DNA of 64,000 nt from Dryas octopetala (Eukaryota; Streptophyta; Magnoliopsida; Rosales; Rosaceae): NCBI GenBank assembly GCA_963921425.1, contig OY992836.1, positions 883,825 to 947,824 of the forward strand. The letters are read 5' to 3'. Positions 10,323-22,579 of the stretch are shown here, one piece after another. The stretch's first letter is position 1. Each line of letters begins with the position of its first letter. The notes below the pieces were generated by a model, which was not told where the DNA came from, searched no databases, and was given only the letters and a program-made list of their open reading frames with translations. The position numbers and the translations under genes were made by a program.

Positions 10323-10836
10323 GTAAGTTCATGCGTCGTCACCGTATATATAAATGTTTCCGCTATGCCGCGAGAGAGAAACATATAGATGGCCCGATTC
10401 TGCAATAACGCGTGCGCAAGATGGAGCGCCGCGACTTCGACCGATGCCCGGAAAATTAAAGCGATAAATAAAAGTTACGTAATCGCCCAAAAATTCACAA
10501 ATACACTTAAAACGCTAATTCGGCCTAGTAAATGGCCTTATTTTCCCGAAATCCGCCTTACATCACCGCCTTTGGCTCCGTCACCCCGTCCTACGCGCGA
10601 CCCCTTCGCCTCCAGGATGAAACAGAGAAACACGCGACAGCTTGGAAGCGAGAACGCAAAAGGGATAGGGGTGCGCTAATTCAGCCTACTAAACGGCCTT
10701 ATTTGCCCTAAATCCGCCTTACATCATCACCGCATGTGGCTTCGTCGCCCGTCCAAATCGCACCCCCGCCGCCTCGAGGAAGAAAGAAAGAAAAAAAAAA
10801 AGAAGAAAGAAACAGGCGACAAACGCAAAAAGGATA

Positions 10837-10955
10837 GGGGTGCAACACGGGGACTTCCCAGGAGGTCACCCATCCTAGTACTACTCTCGCCCAAGCACGC
10901 TTAACTGCGAAATTCTGATGGGATCCGGTGCATTAGTGCTGGTATGATCGCACCC
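10837..10955 (-). rRNA. 5S rRNA: 5S rRNA gene, copy 14
   Basis: C44U, C46U and U106C with U52. The first two are clustered in the loop before the A box. The counterpart in the higher-order repeat, copy 18, lacks these changes, so they came after the duplication. Confidence 0.93.
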
Positions 10956-11468
10956 GTAAGTTCATGCGTCGTCACCGTATATATAAATGTTTCCGCTATG
11001 CCGCGAGAGAGAAACATATAGATGGCCCGATTCTGCAATAACGCGTGCGCAAGATGGAGCGCCGCGACTTCGACCGATGCCCGGAAAATTAAAGCGATAA
11101 ATAAAAGTTAAGTAATCGCCCAAAAATTCAAAAATACACTTAAAACGCTAATTCGGCCTAGTAAATGGCCTTATTTTCCCGAAATCCGCCTTACATCACC
11201 GCCTTTGGCTCCGTCACCCCGTCCTACGCGCGACCCCTTCGCCTCCAGGATGAAACAGAGAAACACGCGACAGCTTGGAAGCGAGAACGCAAAAGGGATA
11301 GGGGTGCGCTAATTCAGCCTACTAAACGGCCTTATTTGCCCTAAATCCGCCTTACATCATCACCGCATGTGGCTTCGTCGCCCGTCCAAATCGCACCCCC
11401 GCCGCCTCGAGGAAGAAAGAAAGAAAAAAAGAAGAAGAAAGAAACAGGCGACAAACGCAAAAAGGATA

Positions 11469-11587
11469 GGGGTGCAACACGAGGACTTCCCAGGAGGTCA
11501 CCCATCCTAGTACTACTCTCGCCCAAGCACGCTTAACTACGGGGTTCTGATGGGATCCGGTGCATTAGTGCTGGTATGATCGCACCC
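11469..11587 (-). rRNA. 5S rRNA: 5S rRNA gene, copy 15
   Basis: U45C and C49U with U52. Copy 19, exactly 2,528 bp to the right, has the same pair and the same private spacer changes (GAGCATCGCG, GATAAGTAAAAG). Confidence 0.95.
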
Positions 11588-12100
11588 GTAAGTTCATGCG
11601 TCGTCACCGTATATATAAAAGTTTCCGCTATGCCGCGAGAGAGAAACATATAGATGGCCCGATTCTGCAATAACGCGTGCGCAAGATGGAGCATCGCGAC
11701 TTCGACCGATGCCCGGAAAATTAAAGCGATAAGTAAAAGTTACGTAATCGCCCAAAAATTCAAAAATACACTTAAAACGCTAATTCGGCCTAGTAAATGG
11801 CCTTATTTTCCCGAAATCCGCCTTACATCACCGCCTTTGGCTCCGTCACCCCGTCCTACGCGCGACCCCTTCGCCTCCAGGATGAAACAGAGAAACACGC
11901 GACAGCTTGGAAGCGAGAACGCAAAAGGGATAGGGGTGCGCTAATTCAGCCTACTAAACGGCCTTATTTGCCCTAAATCCGCCTTACATCATCACCGCAT
12001 GTGGCTTCGTCGCCCATCCAAATCGCACCCCCGCCGCCTCGAGGAAGAAAGAAAGAAAAAAAGAAGAAGAAAAAAACAGGCGACAAACGCAAAAAGGATA

Positions 12101-12219
12101 GGGGTGCAACACGAGGACTTCCCAGGAGGTCACCCATCCTAGTACTACTCTCGCCCAAGCACGCTTAGCTGCGGAGTTCTGATGGGATCCGGTGCATTAG
12201 TGCTGGTATGATGGCACCC
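12101..12219 (-). rRNA. 5S rRNA: 5S rRNA gene, copy 16
   Basis: G7C on a C52 background, which breaks a helix I pair. Copy 20 carries the same change 2,528 bp away. Confidence 0.95.
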
Positions 12220-12732
12220 GTAAGTTCATGCGTCGTCACCGTATATATAAATGTTTCCGCTATGCCGCGAGAGAGAAACATATAGATGGCCCGATTCTGC
12301 AATAACGCGTGCGCAAGATGGAGCGCCGCGACTTCGACCGATGCCCGGAAAATTAAAGCGATAAATAAAAGTTACGTAATCGCCCAAAAATTCAAAAATA
12401 CACTTAAAACGCTAATTCGGCCTAGTAAATGGCCTTATTTTCCCGAAATCCGCCTTACATCACCGCCTTTGGCTCCGTCACCCCGTCCTACGCGCGACCC
12501 CTTCGCCTCCAGGATGAAACAGAGAAACACGCGACAGCTTGGAAGCGAGAACGCAAAAGGGATAGGGGTGCGCTAATTCAGCCTACTAAACGGCCTTATT
12601 TGCCCTAAATCCGCCTTACATCATCACCGCATGTGGCTTCGTCGCCCGTCCAAATCGCACCCCCGCCGCCTCGAGGAAGAAAGAAAGAAAAAAAGAAGAA
12701 GAAAGAAACAGGCGACAAACGCAAAAAGGATA

Positions 12733-12851
12733 GGGGTGCAACACGAGGACATCCCAGGAGGTCACCCATCCTAGTACTACTCTCGCCCAAGCATGCTTGA
12801 CTGCGGAGTTCTGATGGGATCCGGTGCATTAGTGCTGGTATGATCGCACCC
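12733..12851 (-). rRNA. 5S rRNA: 5S rRNA gene, copy 17
   Basis: U53C, G58A and A101U with U52. U53C is shared with copies 13 and 21; the other two are private. G58A and U53C both affect the A box. Confidence 0.93.
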
Positions 12852-13364
12852 GTAAGTTCATGCGTCGTCACCGTATATATAAATGTTTCCGCTATGCCGC
12901 GAGAGAGAAACATATAGATGGCCCGACTCTGCAATAACACGTGCGCAAGATGGAGCGCCGCGACTTCGACCGATGCCCGGAAAATTAAAGCGATAAATAA
13001 AAGTTACGTAATCGCCCAAAAATTCACAAATACACTTAAAACGCTAATTCGGCCTAGTAAATGGCCTTATTTTCCCGAAATCCGCCTTACATCACCGCCT
13101 TTGGCTCCGTCACCCCGTCCTACGCGCGACCCCTTCGCCTCCAGGATGAAACAGAGAAACACGCGACAGCTTGGAAGCGAGAACGCAAAAGGGATAGGGG
13201 TGCGCTAATTCAGCCTACTAAACGGCCTTATTTGCCCTAAATCCGCCTTACATCATCACCGCATGTGGCTTCGTCGCCCGTCCAAATCGCACCCCCGCCG
13301 CCTCGAGGAAGAAAGAAAGAAAAAAAAAAGAAGAAAGAAACAGGCGACAAACGCAAAAAGGATA

Positions 13365-13483
13365 GGGGTGCAACACGAGGACTTCCCAGGAGGTCACCCA
13401 TCCTAGTACTACTCTCGCCCAAGCACGCTTAACTGCGGACTTCTGATGGGATCCGGTGCATTAGTGCTGGTATGATCGCACCC
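13365..13483 (-). rRNA. 5S rRNA: 5S rRNA gene, copy 18
   Basis: C44G with U52, a change also seen in copy 10. It sits at the copy-14 position of the 4-unit repeat. Confidence 0.95.
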
Positions 13484-13996
13484 GTAAGTTCATGCGTCGT
13501 CACCGTATATATAAATGTTTCCGCTATGCCGCGAGAGAGAAACATATAGATGGCCCGATTCTGCAATAACGCGTGCGCAAGATGGAGCGCCGCGACTTCG
13601 ACCGATGCCCGGAAAATTAAAGCGATAAATAAAAGTTACGTAATCGCCCAAAAATTCAAAAATACACTTAAAACGCTAATTCGGCCTAGTAAATGGCCTT
13701 ATTTTCCCGAAATCCGCCTTACATCACCGCCTTTGGCTCCGTCACCCCGTCCTACGCGCGACCCCTTCGCCTCCAGGATGAAACAGAGAAACACGCGACA
13801 GCTTGGAAGCGAGAACGCAAAAGGGATAGGGGTGCGCTAATTCAGCCTACTAAACGGCCTTATTTGCCCTAAATCCGCCTTACATCATCACCGCATGTGG
13901 CTTCGTCGCCCGTCCAAATCGCACCCCCGCCGCCTCGAGGAAGAAAGAAAGAAAAAAAGAAGAAGAAAGAAACAGGCGACAAACGCAAAAAGGATA

Positions 13997-14115
13997 GGGG
14001 TGCAACACGAGGACTTCCCAGGAGGTCACCCATCCTAGTACTACTCTCGCCCAAGCACGCTTAACTACGGGGTTCTGATGGGATCCGGTGCATTAGTGCT
14101 GGTATGATCGCACCC
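13997..14115 (-). rRNA. 5S rRNA: 5S rRNA gene, copy 19
   Basis: U45C and C49U, as in copy 15. In addition the base at -1 is T instead of the conserved C, which may lower transcription. Confidence 0.94.
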
Positions 14116-14628
14116 ATAAGTTCATGCGTCGTCACCGTATATATAAAAGTTTCCGCTATGCCGCGAGAGAGAAACATATAGATGGCCCGATTCTGCAATA
14201 ACGCGTGCGCAAGATGGAGCATCGCGACTTCGACCGATGCCCGGAAAATTAAAGCGATAAGTAAAAGTTACGTAATCGCCCAAAAATTCAAAAATACACT
14301 TAAAACGCTAATTCGGCCTAGTAAATGGCCTTATTTTCCCGAAATCCGCCTTACATCACCACCTTTGGCTCCGTCACCCCGTCCTACGCGCGACCCCTTC
14401 GCCTCCAGGATGAAACAGAGAAACACGCGACAGCTTGGAAGCGAGAACGCAAAAGGGATAGGGGTGCGCTAATTCAGCCTACTAAACGGCCTTATTTGCC
14501 CTAAATCCGCCTTACATCATCACCGCATGTGGCTTCGTCGCCCGTCCAAATCGCACCCCCGCCGCCTCGAGGAAGAAAGAAAGAAAAAAAGAAGAAGAAA
14601 AAAACAGGCGACAAACGCAAAAAGGATA

Positions 14629-14747
14629 GGGGTGCAACACGAGGACTTCCCAGGAGGTCACCCATCCTAGTACTACTCTCGCCCAAGCACGCTTAGCTGC
14701 GGAGTTCTGATGGGATCCGGTGCATTAGTGCTGGTATGATGGCACCC
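14629..14747 (-). rRNA. 5S rRNA: 5S rRNA gene, copy 20
   Basis: G7C with C52, identical to copy 16. The purine tract also shares the AAAAAACAGG end seen at copy 16. Confidence 0.95.
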
Positions 14748-15260
14748 GTAAGTTCATGCGTCGTCACCGTATATATAAATGTTTCCGCTATGCCGCGAGA
14801 GAGAAACATATAGATGGCCCGATTCTGCAATAACGCGTGCGCAAGATGGAGCGCCGCGACTTCGACCGATGCCCGGAAAATTAAAGCGATAAATAAAAGT
14901 TACGTAATCGCCCAAAAATTCAAAAATACACTTAAAACGCTAATTCGGCCTAGTAAATGGCCTTATTTTCCCGAAATCCGCCTTACATCACCGCCTTTGG
15001 CTCCGTCACCCCGTCCTACGCGCGACCCCTTCGCCTCCAGGATGAAACAGAGAAACACGCGACAGCTTGGAAGCGAGAACACAAAAGGGATAGGGGTGCG
15101 CTAATTCAGCCTACTAAACGGCCTTATTTGCCCTAAATCTGCCTTACATCATCACCGCATGTGGCTTCTTCGCCCGTCCAAATCGCACCCCCGCCGCCTC
15201 GAGGAAGAAAGAAAGAAAAAAAGAAGAAGAAAGAAACAGGCGACAAACGCAAAAAGGATA

Positions 15261-15379
15261 GGGGTGCAACACGAGGACTTCCCAGGAGGTCACCCATCCT
15301 AGTACTACTCTCGCCCAAGCACGCTTGACTGCGGAGTTCTGATGGGATCCGGTGCATTAGTGCTGGTATGATCGCACCC
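15261..15379 (-). rRNA. 5S rRNA: 5S rRNA gene, copy 21
   Basis: U53C with U52, as in copies 13 and 17. The spacer on its right (upstream of its promoter) is the shortest in the window, because of the rearrangement described separately. Confidence 0.95.
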
Positions 15380-15628
15380 GTAAGTTCATGCGTCGTCACC
15401 GTATATATAAATGTTTCCGCTATGCCGCGAGAGAGAAACATATAGATGGCCCGATTCTGCAATAACGCGTGCGCAAGATGGAGCGCCGCGACTTCGACCG
15501 ATGCCCGGAAAATTAAAGCGATAAATCGCACCCCCGCCGCCCGTCCAAATCGCACCCCCGCCGCCTCGAGGAAGAAAGAAAGAAAAAAAAAAAAAAGAAA
15601 GAAACAGGCGACAAACGCAAAAAGGATA
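15380..15628. other. Rearranged 5S spacer with internal deletion
   Basis: This spacer is 264 bp shorter than normal. It jumps from GCGATAAAT straight to CGCACCCCCGCCGCC of subrepeat B near 15526, removing all of subrepeat A. The sequence CGTCCAAATCGCACCCCCGC then follows, repeating the last part. AAAT is shared by both break ends, consistent with microhomology-mediated repair. The promoter of copy 21 and the terminator of copy 22 are intact, so neither gene is damaged. Confidence 0.88.
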
Positions 15629-15747
15629 GGGGTGCAACACGAGGACTTCCCATGAGGACCTCCATCCTAGTACTACTCTCGCCCAAGCACGCTTAACTGC
15701 GGAGTTCTGATGGGATCCGGTGCATTAGTGCTGGTATGATCGCACCC
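15629..15747 (-). rRNA. 5S rRNA: 5S rRNA gene, copy 22 (loop D variant)
   Basis: Loop D of helix IV (RNA 87-90) reads AGGU instead of GUGA, and C95A breaks a helix IV pair. U52. The changes lie in the C box bound by TFIIIA. First of five copies with this loop. Confidence 0.93.
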
Positions 15748-16260
15748 GTAAGTTCATGCGTCGTCACCGTATATATAAATGTTTCCGCTATGCCGCGAGA
15801 GAGAAACATATAGATGGCCCGATTCTGCAATAACGCGTGCGCAAGATGGAGCGCCGCGACTTCGACCGATGCCCGGAAAATTAAAGCGATAAATAAAAGT
15901 TACGTAATCGCCCAAAAATTCAAAAATACACTTAAAACGCTAATTCGGCCTAGTAAATGGCCTTATTTTCCCGAAATCCGCCTTACATCACCGCCTTTGG
16001 CTCCGTCACCCCGTCCTACGCGCGACCCCTTCGCCTCCAGGATGAAACAGAGAAACACGCGACAGCTTGGAAGCGAGAACGCAAAAGGGATAGGGGTGCG
16101 CTAATTCAGCCTACTAAACGGCCTTATTTGCCCTAAATCCGCCTTACATCATCACCGCATGTGGCTTCGTCGCCCGTCCAAATCGCACCCCCGCCGCCTC
16201 GAGGAAGAAAGAAAGAAAAAAAGAAGAAGAAAGAAACAGGCGACAAACGCAAAAAGGATA

Positions 16261-16379
16261 GGGGTGCAACACGAGGACTTCCCAGGAGGTCACCCATCCT
16301 AGTACTACTCTCGCCCAAGCACGCTTAACTGCGGAGTTCTGATGGGATCCGGTGCATTAGTGCTGGTATGATCGCACCC
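16261..16379 (-). rRNA. 5S rRNA: 5S rRNA gene, copy 23
   Basis: Matches the U52 consensus. Its normal loop D between variant copies 22 and 25 shows that variant and standard genes are interleaved. Confidence 0.97.
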
Positions 16380-16891
16380 GTAAGTTCATGCGTCGTCACC
16401 GTATATATAAATGTTTTCGCTATGCCGCGAGAGAGAAACATATAGATGGCCCGATTCTGCAATAACGCGTGCGCAAGATGGAGCGCCGCGACTTTGACCG
16501 ATGCCCGGAAAATTAAAGCGATAAATAAAAGTTACGTAATCGCCCAAAAATTCAAAAATACACTTAAAACGCTAATTCGGCCTAGTAAATGGCCTTATTT
16601 TCCCGAAATCCGCCTTACATCACCGCCTTTGGCTCCGTCACCCCGTCCTACGCGCGACCCCTTCGCCTCCAGGATGAAACAGAGAAACACGCGACAGCTT
16701 GGAAGCGAGAACGCAAAAGGGATAGGGGTGCGCTAATTCAGCCTACTAAACGGCCTTATTTGCCCTAAATCCGCCTTACATCATCACCGCATGTGGCTTC
16801 GTCGCCCGTCCAAATCGCACCCCCGCCGCCTCGAGGAAGAAAGAAAGAAAAAAGAAGAAGAAAGAAACAGGCGACAAACGCAAAAAGGATA

Positions 16892-17010
16892 GGGGTGCAA
16901 CACGAGGACTTCCCAGGAGGTCACCCATCCTAGTACTACTCTCGCCCAAGCACGCTTAGCTGCGGAGTTCTGATGGGATCCGGTGCATTAGTGCTGGTAT
17001 GATCGCACCC
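16892..17010 (-). rRNA. 5S rRNA: 5S rRNA gene, copy 24
   Basis: Matches the C52 consensus. The unit is 631 bp, from a one-base-shorter A run in the purine tract, a state shared with copies 28, 31 and 34. Confidence 0.97.
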
Positions 17011-17523
17011 GTAAGTTCATGCGTCGTCACCGTATATATAAATGTTTCCGCTATGCCGCGAGAGAGAAACATATAGATGGCCCGATTCTGCAATAACGCG
17101 TGCGCAAGATGGAGCGCCGCGACTTCGACCGATGCCCGGAAAATTAAAGCGATAAATAAAAGTTACGTAATCGCCCAAAAATTCAAAAATACACTTAAAA
17201 CGCTAATTCGGCCTAGTAAATGGCCTTATTTTCCCGAAATCCGCCTTACATCACCGCCTTTGGCTCCGTCACCCCGTCCTACGCGCGACCCCTTCGCCTC
17301 CAGGATGAAACAGAGAAACACGCGACAGCTTGGAAGCGAGAACGCAAAAGGGATAGGGGTGCGCTAATTCAGCCTACTAAACGGCCTTATTTGCCCTAAA
17401 TCCGCCTTACATCATCACCGCATGTGGCTTCGTCGCCCGTCCAAATCGCACCCCCGCCGCCTCGAGGAAGAAAGAAAGAGAAAAAGAAGAAGAAAGAAAC
17501 AGGCGACAAACGCAAAAAGGATA

Positions 17524-17642
17524 GGGGTGCAACACGAGGACTTCCCAGGAGGACCTCCATCCTAGTACTACTCTCGCCCAAGCACGCTTAACTGCGGAGT
17601 TCTGATGGGATCCGGTGCATTAGTGCTGGTATGATCGCACCC
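17524..17642 (-). rRNA. 5S rRNA: 5S rRNA gene, copy 25 (loop D variant)
   Basis: Loop D reads AGGU, but unlike the other variant copies C95 is unchanged, so helix IV pairing is kept. U52. It may be the ancestral form of the variant or a partly converted one. Confidence 0.94.
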
Positions 17643-18155
17643 GTAAGTTCATGCGTCGTCACCGTATATATAAATGTTTCCGCTATGCCGCGAGAGAGAA
17701 ACATATAGATGGCCCGATTCTGCAATAACGCGTGCGCAAGATGGAGCGCCGCGACTTCGACCGATGCCCGGAAAATTAAAGCGATAAATAAAAGTTACGT
17801 AATCGCCCAAAAATTCAAAAATACACTTAAAACGCTAATTCGGCCTAGTAAATGGCCTTATTTTCCCGAAATCCGCCTTACATCACCGCCTTTGGCTCCG
17901 TCACCCCGTCCTACGCGCGACCCCTTCGCCTCCAGGATGAAACAGAGAAACACGCGACAGCTTGGAAGCGAGAACGCAAAAGGGATAGGGGTGCGCTAAT
18001 TCAGCCTACTAAACGGCCTTATTTGCCCTAAATCCGCCTTACATCATCACCGCATGTGGCTTCGTCGCCCGTCCAAATCGCACCCCCGCCGCCTCGAGGA
18101 AGAAAGAAAGAAAAAAAAAAGAAGAAAGAAACAGGCGACAAACGCAAAAAGGATA

Positions 18156-18274
18156 GGGGTGCAACACGAGGACTTCCCATGAGGACCTCCATCCTAGTAC
18201 TACTCTCGCCCAAGCACGCTTAACTGCGGAGTTCTGATGGGATCCGGTGCATTAGTGCTGGTATGATCGCACCC
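18156..18274 (-). rRNA. 5S rRNA: 5S rRNA gene, copy 26 (loop D variant)
   Basis: AGGU loop D plus C95A on U52, as in copy 22. It starts the first of three 1,896-bp three-unit repeats. The spacer on its right has AAAACACTAATTC, also found at copies 29 and 32. Confidence 0.94.
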
Positions 18275-18787
18275 GTAAGTTCATGCGTCGTCACCGTATA
18301 TATAAATGTTTCCGCTATGCCGCGAGAGAGAAACATATAGATGGCCCGATTCTGCAATAACGCGTGCGCAAGATGGAGCGCCGCGACTTCGACCGATGCC
18401 CGGAAAATTAAAGCGATAAATAAAAGTTACGTAATCGCCCAAAAATTCAAAAATACACTTAAAACACTAATTCGGCCTAGTAAATGGCCTTATTTTCCCG
18501 AAATCCGCCTTACATCACCGCCTTTGGCTCCGTCACCCCGTCCTACGCGCGACCCCTTCGCCTCCAGGATGAAACAGAGAAACACGCGACAGCTTGGAAG
18601 CGAGAACGCAAAAGGGATAGGGGTGCGCTAATTCAGCCTACTAAACGGCCTTATTTGCCCTAAATCCGCCTTACATCATCACCGCATGTGGCTTCGTCGC
18701 CCGTCCAAATCGCACCCCCGCAGCCTCGAGGAAGAAAGAAAGAAAAAAAGAAGAAGAAAGAAACAGGCGACAAACGCAAAAAGGATA

Positions 18788-18906
18788 GGGGTGCAACACG
18801 AGGACTTCCTAGGAGGTCACCCATCCTAGTACTACTCTCGCCCAAGCACGCTTAACTGCGGAGTTCTGATGGGATCCGGTGCATTAGTGCTGGTATGATC
18901 GCACCC
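18788..18906 (-). rRNA. 5S rRNA: 5S rRNA gene, copy 27
   Basis: G97A with U52, at the edge of the C box. Second position of the three-unit repeat; its counterparts, copies 30 and 33, lack this change. Confidence 0.95.
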
Positions 18907-19418
18907 GTAAGTTCATGCGTCGTCACCGTATATATAAATGTTTCCGCTATGCCGCGAGAGAGAAACATATAGATGGCCCGATTCTACAATAACGGGTGAG
19001 CAAGATGGAGCGCCGCGACTTCGACCGATGCCCGGAAAATTAAAGCGATAAATAAAAGTTACGTAATCGCCCAAAAATTCAAAAATACACTTAAAACGCT
19101 AATTCGGCCTAGTAAATGGCCTTATTTTCCCGAAATCCGCCTTACATCACCGCCTTTGGCTCCGTCACCCCGTCCTACGCGCGACTCCTTCGCCTCCAGG
19201 ATGAAACAGAGAAACACGCGACAGCTTGGAAGCGAGAACGCAAAAGGGATAGGGGTGCGCTAATTCAGCCTACTAAACGGCCTTATTTGCCCTAAATCCG
19301 CCTTACATCATCACCGCATGTGGCTTCGTCGCCCGTCCAAATCGCACCCCCGCCGCCTCGAGGAAGAAAGAAAGAAAAAAGAAGAAGAAAGAAACAGGCG
19401 ACAAACGCAAAAAGGATA

Positions 19419-19537
19419 GGGGTGCAACACGAGGACTTCCCAGGAGGTCACCCATCCTAGTACTACTCTCGCCCAAGCACGCTTAGCTGCGGAGTTCTGA
19501 TGGGATCCGGTGCATTAGTGCTGGTATGATCGCACCC
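19419..19537 (-). rRNA. 5S rRNA: 5S rRNA gene, copy 28
   Basis: Matches the C52 consensus. Third position of the three-unit repeat. Its counterparts 31 and 34 gained A50U later. Confidence 0.97.
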
Positions 19538-20051
19538 GTAAGTTCATGCGTCGTCACCGTATATATAAATGTTTCCGCTATGCCGCGAGAGAGAAACATA
19601 TAGATGGCCCGATTCTGCAATAACGCGTGCGCAAGATGGAGCGCCGCGACTTCGACCGATGCCCGGAAAATTAAAGCGATAAATAAAAGTTACGTAATCG
19701 CCCAAAAATTCAAAAATACACTTAAAACGCTAATTCGGCCTAGCAAATGGCCTTATTTTCCCGAAATCCGCCTTACATCACCGCCTTTGGCTCCGTCACC
19801 CCGTCCTACGCGCGACCCCTTCGCCTCCAGGATGAAACAGAGAAACACGCGACAGCTTGGAAGCGAGAACGCAAAAGGGATAGGGGTGCGCTAATTCAGC
19901 CTACTAAACGGCCTTATTTGCCCTAAATCCGCCTTACATCATCACCGCATGTGGCTTCGTCGCCCGTCCAAATCGCACCCCCGCCGCCTCGAGGAAGAAA
20001 GAAAGAAAAAAAAAAAGAAGAAAGAAACAGGCGACAAACGCAAAAAGGATA

Positions 20052-20170
20052 GGGGTGCAACACGAGGACTTCCCATGAGGACCTCCATCCTAGTACTACT
20101 CTCGCCCAAGCACGCTTAACTGCGGAGTTCTGATGGGATCCGGTGCATTAGTGCTGGTATGATCGCACCC
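20052..20170 (-). rRNA. 5S rRNA: 5S rRNA gene, copy 29 (loop D variant)
   Basis: AGGU loop D, C95A and U52, exactly 1,896 bp from copy 26 and 1,896 bp from copy 32. Confidence 0.94.
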
Positions 20171-20683
20171 GTAAGTTCATGCGTCGTCACCGTATATATA
20201 AATGTTTCCGCTATGCCGCGAGAGAGAAACATATAGATGGCCCGATTCTGCAATAACGCGTGCGCAAGATGGAGCGCCGCGACTTCGACCGATGCCCGGA
20301 AAATTAAAGCGATAAATAAAAGTTACGTAATCGCCCAAAAATTCAAAAATACACTTAAAACACTAATTCGGCCTAGTAAATGGCCTTATTTTCCCGAAAT
20401 CCGCCTTACATCACCGCCTTTGGCTCCGTCACCCCGTCCTACGCGCGACCCCTTCGCCTCCAGGATGAAACAGAGAAACACGCGACAGCTTGGAAGCGAG
20501 AACGCAAAAGGGATAGGGGTGCGCTAATTCAGCCTACTAAACGGCCTTATTTGCCCTAAATCCGCCTTACATCATCAACGCATGTGGCTTCGTCGCCCGT
20601 CCAAATCGCACCTCCGCAGCCTCGAGGAAGAAAGAAAGAAAAAAAGAAGAAGAAAGAAACAGGCGACAAACGCAAAAAGGATA

Positions 20684-20802
20684 GGGGTGCAACACGAGGA
20701 CTTCCCAGGAGGTCACCCATCCTAGTACTACTCTCGCCCAAGCACGCTTAACTGCGGAGTTCTGATGGGATCCGGTGCATTAGTGCTGGTATGATCGCAC
20801 CC
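20684..20802 (-). rRNA. 5S rRNA: 5S rRNA gene, copy 30
   Basis: Matches the U52 consensus. Its downstream spacer has private changes ATCATCAACG and CACCTCCGCAGCC, repeated at copy 33. Confidence 0.97.
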
Positions 20803-21314
20803 GTAAGTTCATGCGTCGTCACCGTATATATAAATGTTTCCGCTATGCCGCGAGAGAGAAACATATAGATGGCCCGATTCTACAATAACGGGTGCGCAAG
20901 ATGGAGCGCCGCGACTTCGACCGATGCCCGGAAAATTAAAGCGATAAATAAAAGTTACGTAATCGCCCAAAAATTCAAAAATACACTTAAAACGCTAATT
21001 CGGCCTAGTAAATGGCCTTATTTTCCCGAAATCCGCCTTACATCACCGCCTTTGGCTCCGTCACCCCGTCCTACGCGCGACCCCTTCGCCTCCAGGATGA
21101 AACAGAGAAACACGCGACAGCTTGGAAGCGAGAACGCAAAATGGATAGGGGTGCGCTAATTCAGCCTACTAAACGGCCTTATTTGCCCTAAATCCGCCTT
21201 ACATCATCACCGCATGTGGCTTCGTCGCCCGTCCAAATCGCACCCCCGCCGCCTCGAGGAAGAAAGAAAGAAAAAAGAAGAAGAAAGAAACAGGCGACAA
21301 ACGCAAAAAGGATA

Positions 21315-21433
21315 GGGGTGCAACACGAGGACTTCCCAGGAGGTCACCCATCCTAGTACTACTCTCGCCCAAGCACGCTTAGCAGCGGAGTTCTGATGGG
21401 ATCCGGTGCATTAGTGCTGGTATGATCGCACCC
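21315..21433 (-). rRNA. 5S rRNA: 5S rRNA gene, copy 31
   Basis: A50U on C52, at the first base of the A box. The same state is found in copies 34 and 35. Confidence 0.95.
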
Positions 21434-21947
21434 GTAAGTTCATGCGTCGTCACCGTATATATAAATGTTTCCGCTATGCCGCGAGAGAGAAACATATAGA
21501 TGGCCCGATTCTGCAATAACGCGTGCGCAAGATGGAGCGCCGCGACTTCGACCGATGCCCGGAAAATTAAAGCGATAAATAAAAGTTACGTAATCGCCCA
21601 AAAATTCAAAAATACACTTAAAACGCTAATTCGGCCTAGTAAATGGCCTTATTTTCCCGAAATCCGCCTTACATCACCGCCTTTGGCTCCGTCACCCCGT
21701 CCTACGCGCGACCCCTTCGCCTCCAGGATGAAACAGAGAAACACGCGACAGCTTGGAAGCGAGAACGCAAAAGGGATAGGGGTGCGCTAATTCAGCCTAC
21801 TAAACGGCCTTATTTGCCCTAAATCCGCCTTACATCATCACCGCATGTGGCTTCGTCGCCCGTCCAAATCGCACCCCCGCCGCCTCGAGGAAGAAAGAAA
21901 GAAAAAAAAAAAGAAGAAAGAAACAGGCGACAAACGCAAAAAGGATA

Positions 21948-22066
21948 GGGGTGCAACACGAGGACTTCCCATGAGGACCTCCATCCTAGTACTACTCTCG
22001 CCCAAGCACGCTTAACTGCGGAGTTCTGATGGGATCCGGTGCATTAGTGCTGGTATGATCGCACCC
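21948..22066 (-). rRNA. 5S rRNA: 5S rRNA gene, copy 32 (loop D variant)
   Basis: AGGU loop D, C95A and U52. It is the last copy of this allele in the window. Confidence 0.94.
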
Positions 22067-22579
22067 GTAAGTTCATGCGTCGTCACCGTATATATAAATG
22101 TTTCCGCTATGCCGCGAGAGAGAAACATATAGATGGCCCGATTCTGCAATAACGCGTGCGCAAGATGGAGCGCCGCGACTTCGACCGATGCCCGGAAAAT
22201 TAAAGCGATAAATAAAAGTTACGTAATCGCCCAAAAATTCAAAAATACACTTAAAACACTAATTCGGCCTAGTAAATGGCCTTATTTTCCCGAAATCCGC
22301 CTTACATCACCGCCTTTGGCTCCGTCACCCCGTCCTACGCGCGACCCCTTCGCCTCCAGGATGAAACAGAGAAACACGCGACAGCTTGGAAGCGAGAACG
22401 CAAAAGGGATAGGGGTGCGCTAATTCAGCCTACTAAACGGCCTTATTTGCCCTAAATCCGCCTTACATCATCAACGCATGTGGCTTCGTCGCCCGTCCAA
22501 ATCGCACCTCCGCAGCCTCGAGGAAGAAAGAAAGAAAAAAAGAAGAAGAAAGAAACAGGCGACAAACGCAAAAAGGATA

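Larger units (their letters stand above)
10204..15379. repeat. Higher-order repeat of four 5S units (2,528 bp)
   Basis: Variants recur at a period of four units: U53C at copies 13, 17 and 21; U45C plus C49U at 15 and 19; G7C at 16 and 20. Spacer markers agree (ATTCACAAAT at 13 and 17; GATAAGTAAAAG at 15 and 19). Copies 14 and 18 differ from each other, so exchange was followed by new mutation or conversion. Confidence 0.88.

Noticed and set aside
15386-15655. A possible new gene at the rearranged spacer, where frames differ from other units
   Set aside because: The new frames come only from joining two spacer parts by deletion, and they include the 5S promoter and gene sequence.
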